Positions 13,894 through 14,947 of a stretch of DNA of 14,947 bases are shown here, in pieces (position 1 is the stretch's first letter; every line of letters begins with the position of its first letter). A program made the translations under genes and the position numbers. Source of the DNA: Gammaproteobacteria bacterium. Its GTDB lineage: Bacteria; Pseudomonadota; Gammaproteobacteria; Pseudomonadales; UBA7434. Below the pieces are notes generated by a model. The model ran no database searches. It saw only the letters and a list, made by a program, of their open reading frames with translations, and was not told where the DNA came from. The DNA lies in NCBI GenBank assembly GCA_024280785.1, contig JAJRPK010000429.1:1-14947 (forward strand), given 5' to 3'.

Positions 13894-14947
13894 TCAGCTC
13901 TGTAATACAACGGAGGATCCGTGACCAAACAGCCCCTGATTTCCAGTGACACCTACGTTAGCACCATTAACTTGCCGGTCACCCGCTTCACCTCTAAGCT
14001 GTAACGTTAACTCGCAAACTTGTGCCAACGCTTGAGCGGGTACAGCCTCGCCAAAACAGGCTAAACCACCGCTGGAATTAACCGGAATTCGCCCGCCAAT
14101 TTTAGTATCGCCATCACGCAACAACTTTTCGGCATCGCCCTTGGGGCACAAACCGATGTATTCATACCAATCGAGCTCCATTGCCGATGACAGATCGTAG
14201 ACTTCGGCAACCGAGACATCCTCAGGCCCTATCCCTGCTTCCTCGTAAGCCTTTTGCGCAATCGAAGATCTAAACGAATAAGCATTAGCCGCTGCTGCCG
14301 AATCGGTCGCAATATCGGGCATTTCGACATCAGAACTGGCAAACTTTGGCGATACTGTAGATATGCCCGCAATTTTTACCTGCCGTTTACTCTGCATTTT
14401 ATCGGCGTATTCTTTACTGCAAACAACAATTGCCGCTCCGCCATCACTGGTGGCGCAAATTTCAAACAAGCGTAATGGAGATGCCACCATAGCGGAACCG
14501 AGAACTTGCTCCATGGTGAATTTTTTTCGATAACGAGCATATTCGTTAGTAAATCCGTGTTCGGCATTTTTAACTTTGATCGCCGCAAAATCTTCGTCAG
14601 TCGCGCCGTAAAGATCCTTGCGTCGCTGCGCGTACAGCGCAAAATAAGTCGGGTTAGTGATACCCAAACGAAAGCGAACCCAATCGGGGTCATCGGGACG
14701 CTCTCCACCTTGTGGAGCTAAAAAGCCTTTAGGCGTTGTATCAGCACCTACCACCAAAGCCACTTCACATTGGCCAGCCTGAATTTTTGCTCGGGCAGCC
14801 GCTAACGCTTGACTGCCGGTTGCGCAAGCCGCATAACAAGTGATAATTTCATTACCCTGCCAACCCAGCGCCTGCGAAAAGGTTGCCCCTGCCACATAAC
14901 CGGGATAACCATTACGCATTGTCGCACCACCTGCGACAAATTCGATA
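13894..14947 (-). CDS. SCP2-type thiolase / lipid-transfer protein, N-terminus outside the window
   Basis: The ATG at 14919 is internal: upstream codons remain open to the edge and read IEFVAGGAT in frame, so the start lies beyond it. The visible 350 codons show the thiolase fold, with the nucleophile Cys in CYAACATGSQAL and VALVVGADTTPKGF, then the C-terminal VAEVYDLSSAMELDWYE and NSSGGLACFGEAVPAQAL. In degradative thiolases the last motif carries GHP with a catalytic His; here Glu-Ala replaces it, and the late CxG motif is replaced by GVTGNQGLFG. This fits the lipid-transfer-protein branch used in sterol and bile-acid side-chain breakdown, where some members are aldolases working with a DUF35 partner. 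Such a partner would lie outside the window. It is the first visible gene of the operon with the Rieske oxygenase and nnrS. Confidence 0.85.
   Translation of the reverse strand, partial: IEFVAGGATMRNGYPGYVAGATFSQALGWQGNEIITCYAACATGSQALAAARAKIQAGQCEVALVVGADTTPKGFLAPQGGERPDDPDWVRFRLGITNPTYFALYAQRRKDLYGATDEDFAAIKVKNAEHGFTNEYARYRKKFTMEQVLGSAMVASPLRLFEICATSDGGAAIVVCSKEYADKMQSKRQVKIAGISTVSPKFASSDVEMPDIATDSAAAANAYSFRSSIAQKAYEEAGIGPEDVSVAEVYDLSSAMELDWYEYIGLCPKGDAEKLLRDGDTKIGGRIPVNSSGGLACFGEAVPAQALAQVCELTLQLRGEAGDRQVNGANVGVTGNQGLFGHGSSVVLQS

Noticed and set aside
13881..13952. Upstream GTG start for the Rieske gene, overlapping the thiolase gene
   Set aside because: It would overlap by 59 bases, and the ATG at 13880 has GAGGA before it and a normal 13-base gap.
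14376..14708. 110-codon frame within the thiolase gene
   Set aside because: It lies in an alternative frame of a clear thiolase and has no recognisable protein motif.
14917..14919. ATG as the true start of the thiolase
   Set aside because: In-frame codons continue to the window edge with thiolase-like sequence, and the product would lack the first core strand.

Overview
The window reads as a piece of chromosome from a marine-type gammaproteobacterium. I infer this from moderate, slightly AT-rich base composition, protein style, and a mix of flavin, Rieske and thiolase catabolic genes with an NnrS protein, a YefM/YoeB toxin-antitoxin pair and IS110 debris. No rRNA or tRNA is present to fix the taxon.

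Left part (1-3713) is accessory and partly decayed. It holds a yefM antitoxin with the first codons of its overlapping yoeB toxin, cut by the window edge, behind a well-formed promoter and palindromic operator. A small Spy/CpxP-like periplasmic protein follows. An IS110-family transposase is cut to its N-terminal part. A hemerythrin-domain gene sits behind a candidate FNR/ANR box at activator spacing. A carboxymuconolactone-decarboxylase-like gene has lost its middle, and a reverse-strand open frame resembles a piece of an AbiEii-type nucleotidyltransferase toxin. The last three remnants indicate repeated insertion and deletion.

Middle part (3714-8555) is intact. A nitronate monooxygenase-like gene ends in a strong terminator. 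A reverse-strand operon runs lipoprotein, then VIT1/CCC1-type metal transporter, then membrane-anchored PQQ-type dehydrogenase with a fused cytochrome c domain. The transporter and dehydrogenase both appear to start with TTG. A RIO-type protein kinase is read the other way.

Right part (8596-14947) is catabolic. A Baeyer-Villiger-type flavin monooxygenase and a luciferase-like flavin oxidoreductase are divergent across a 346-base control region with palindromes, an extended -10 promoter and three 15-base tandem repeats. Convergent to the second is a reverse-strand operon: SCP2-type thiolase (running off the right edge), Rieske oxygenase and nnrS. Together with the nitronate monooxygenase-like enzyme, these fit oxidative breakdown of a cyclic or terpenoid/steroid-like compound followed by thiolytic or aldol cleavage; the substrate cannot be read from sequence. 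NnrS and the FNR-linked hemerythrin gene add a possible nitric oxide or low-oxygen theme. I found no wholly new system. The best leads are the thiolase lacking its usual histidine, the metal-transporter/PQQ-dehydrogenase operon, the FNR-hemerythrin promoter and the repeat-bearing leader.
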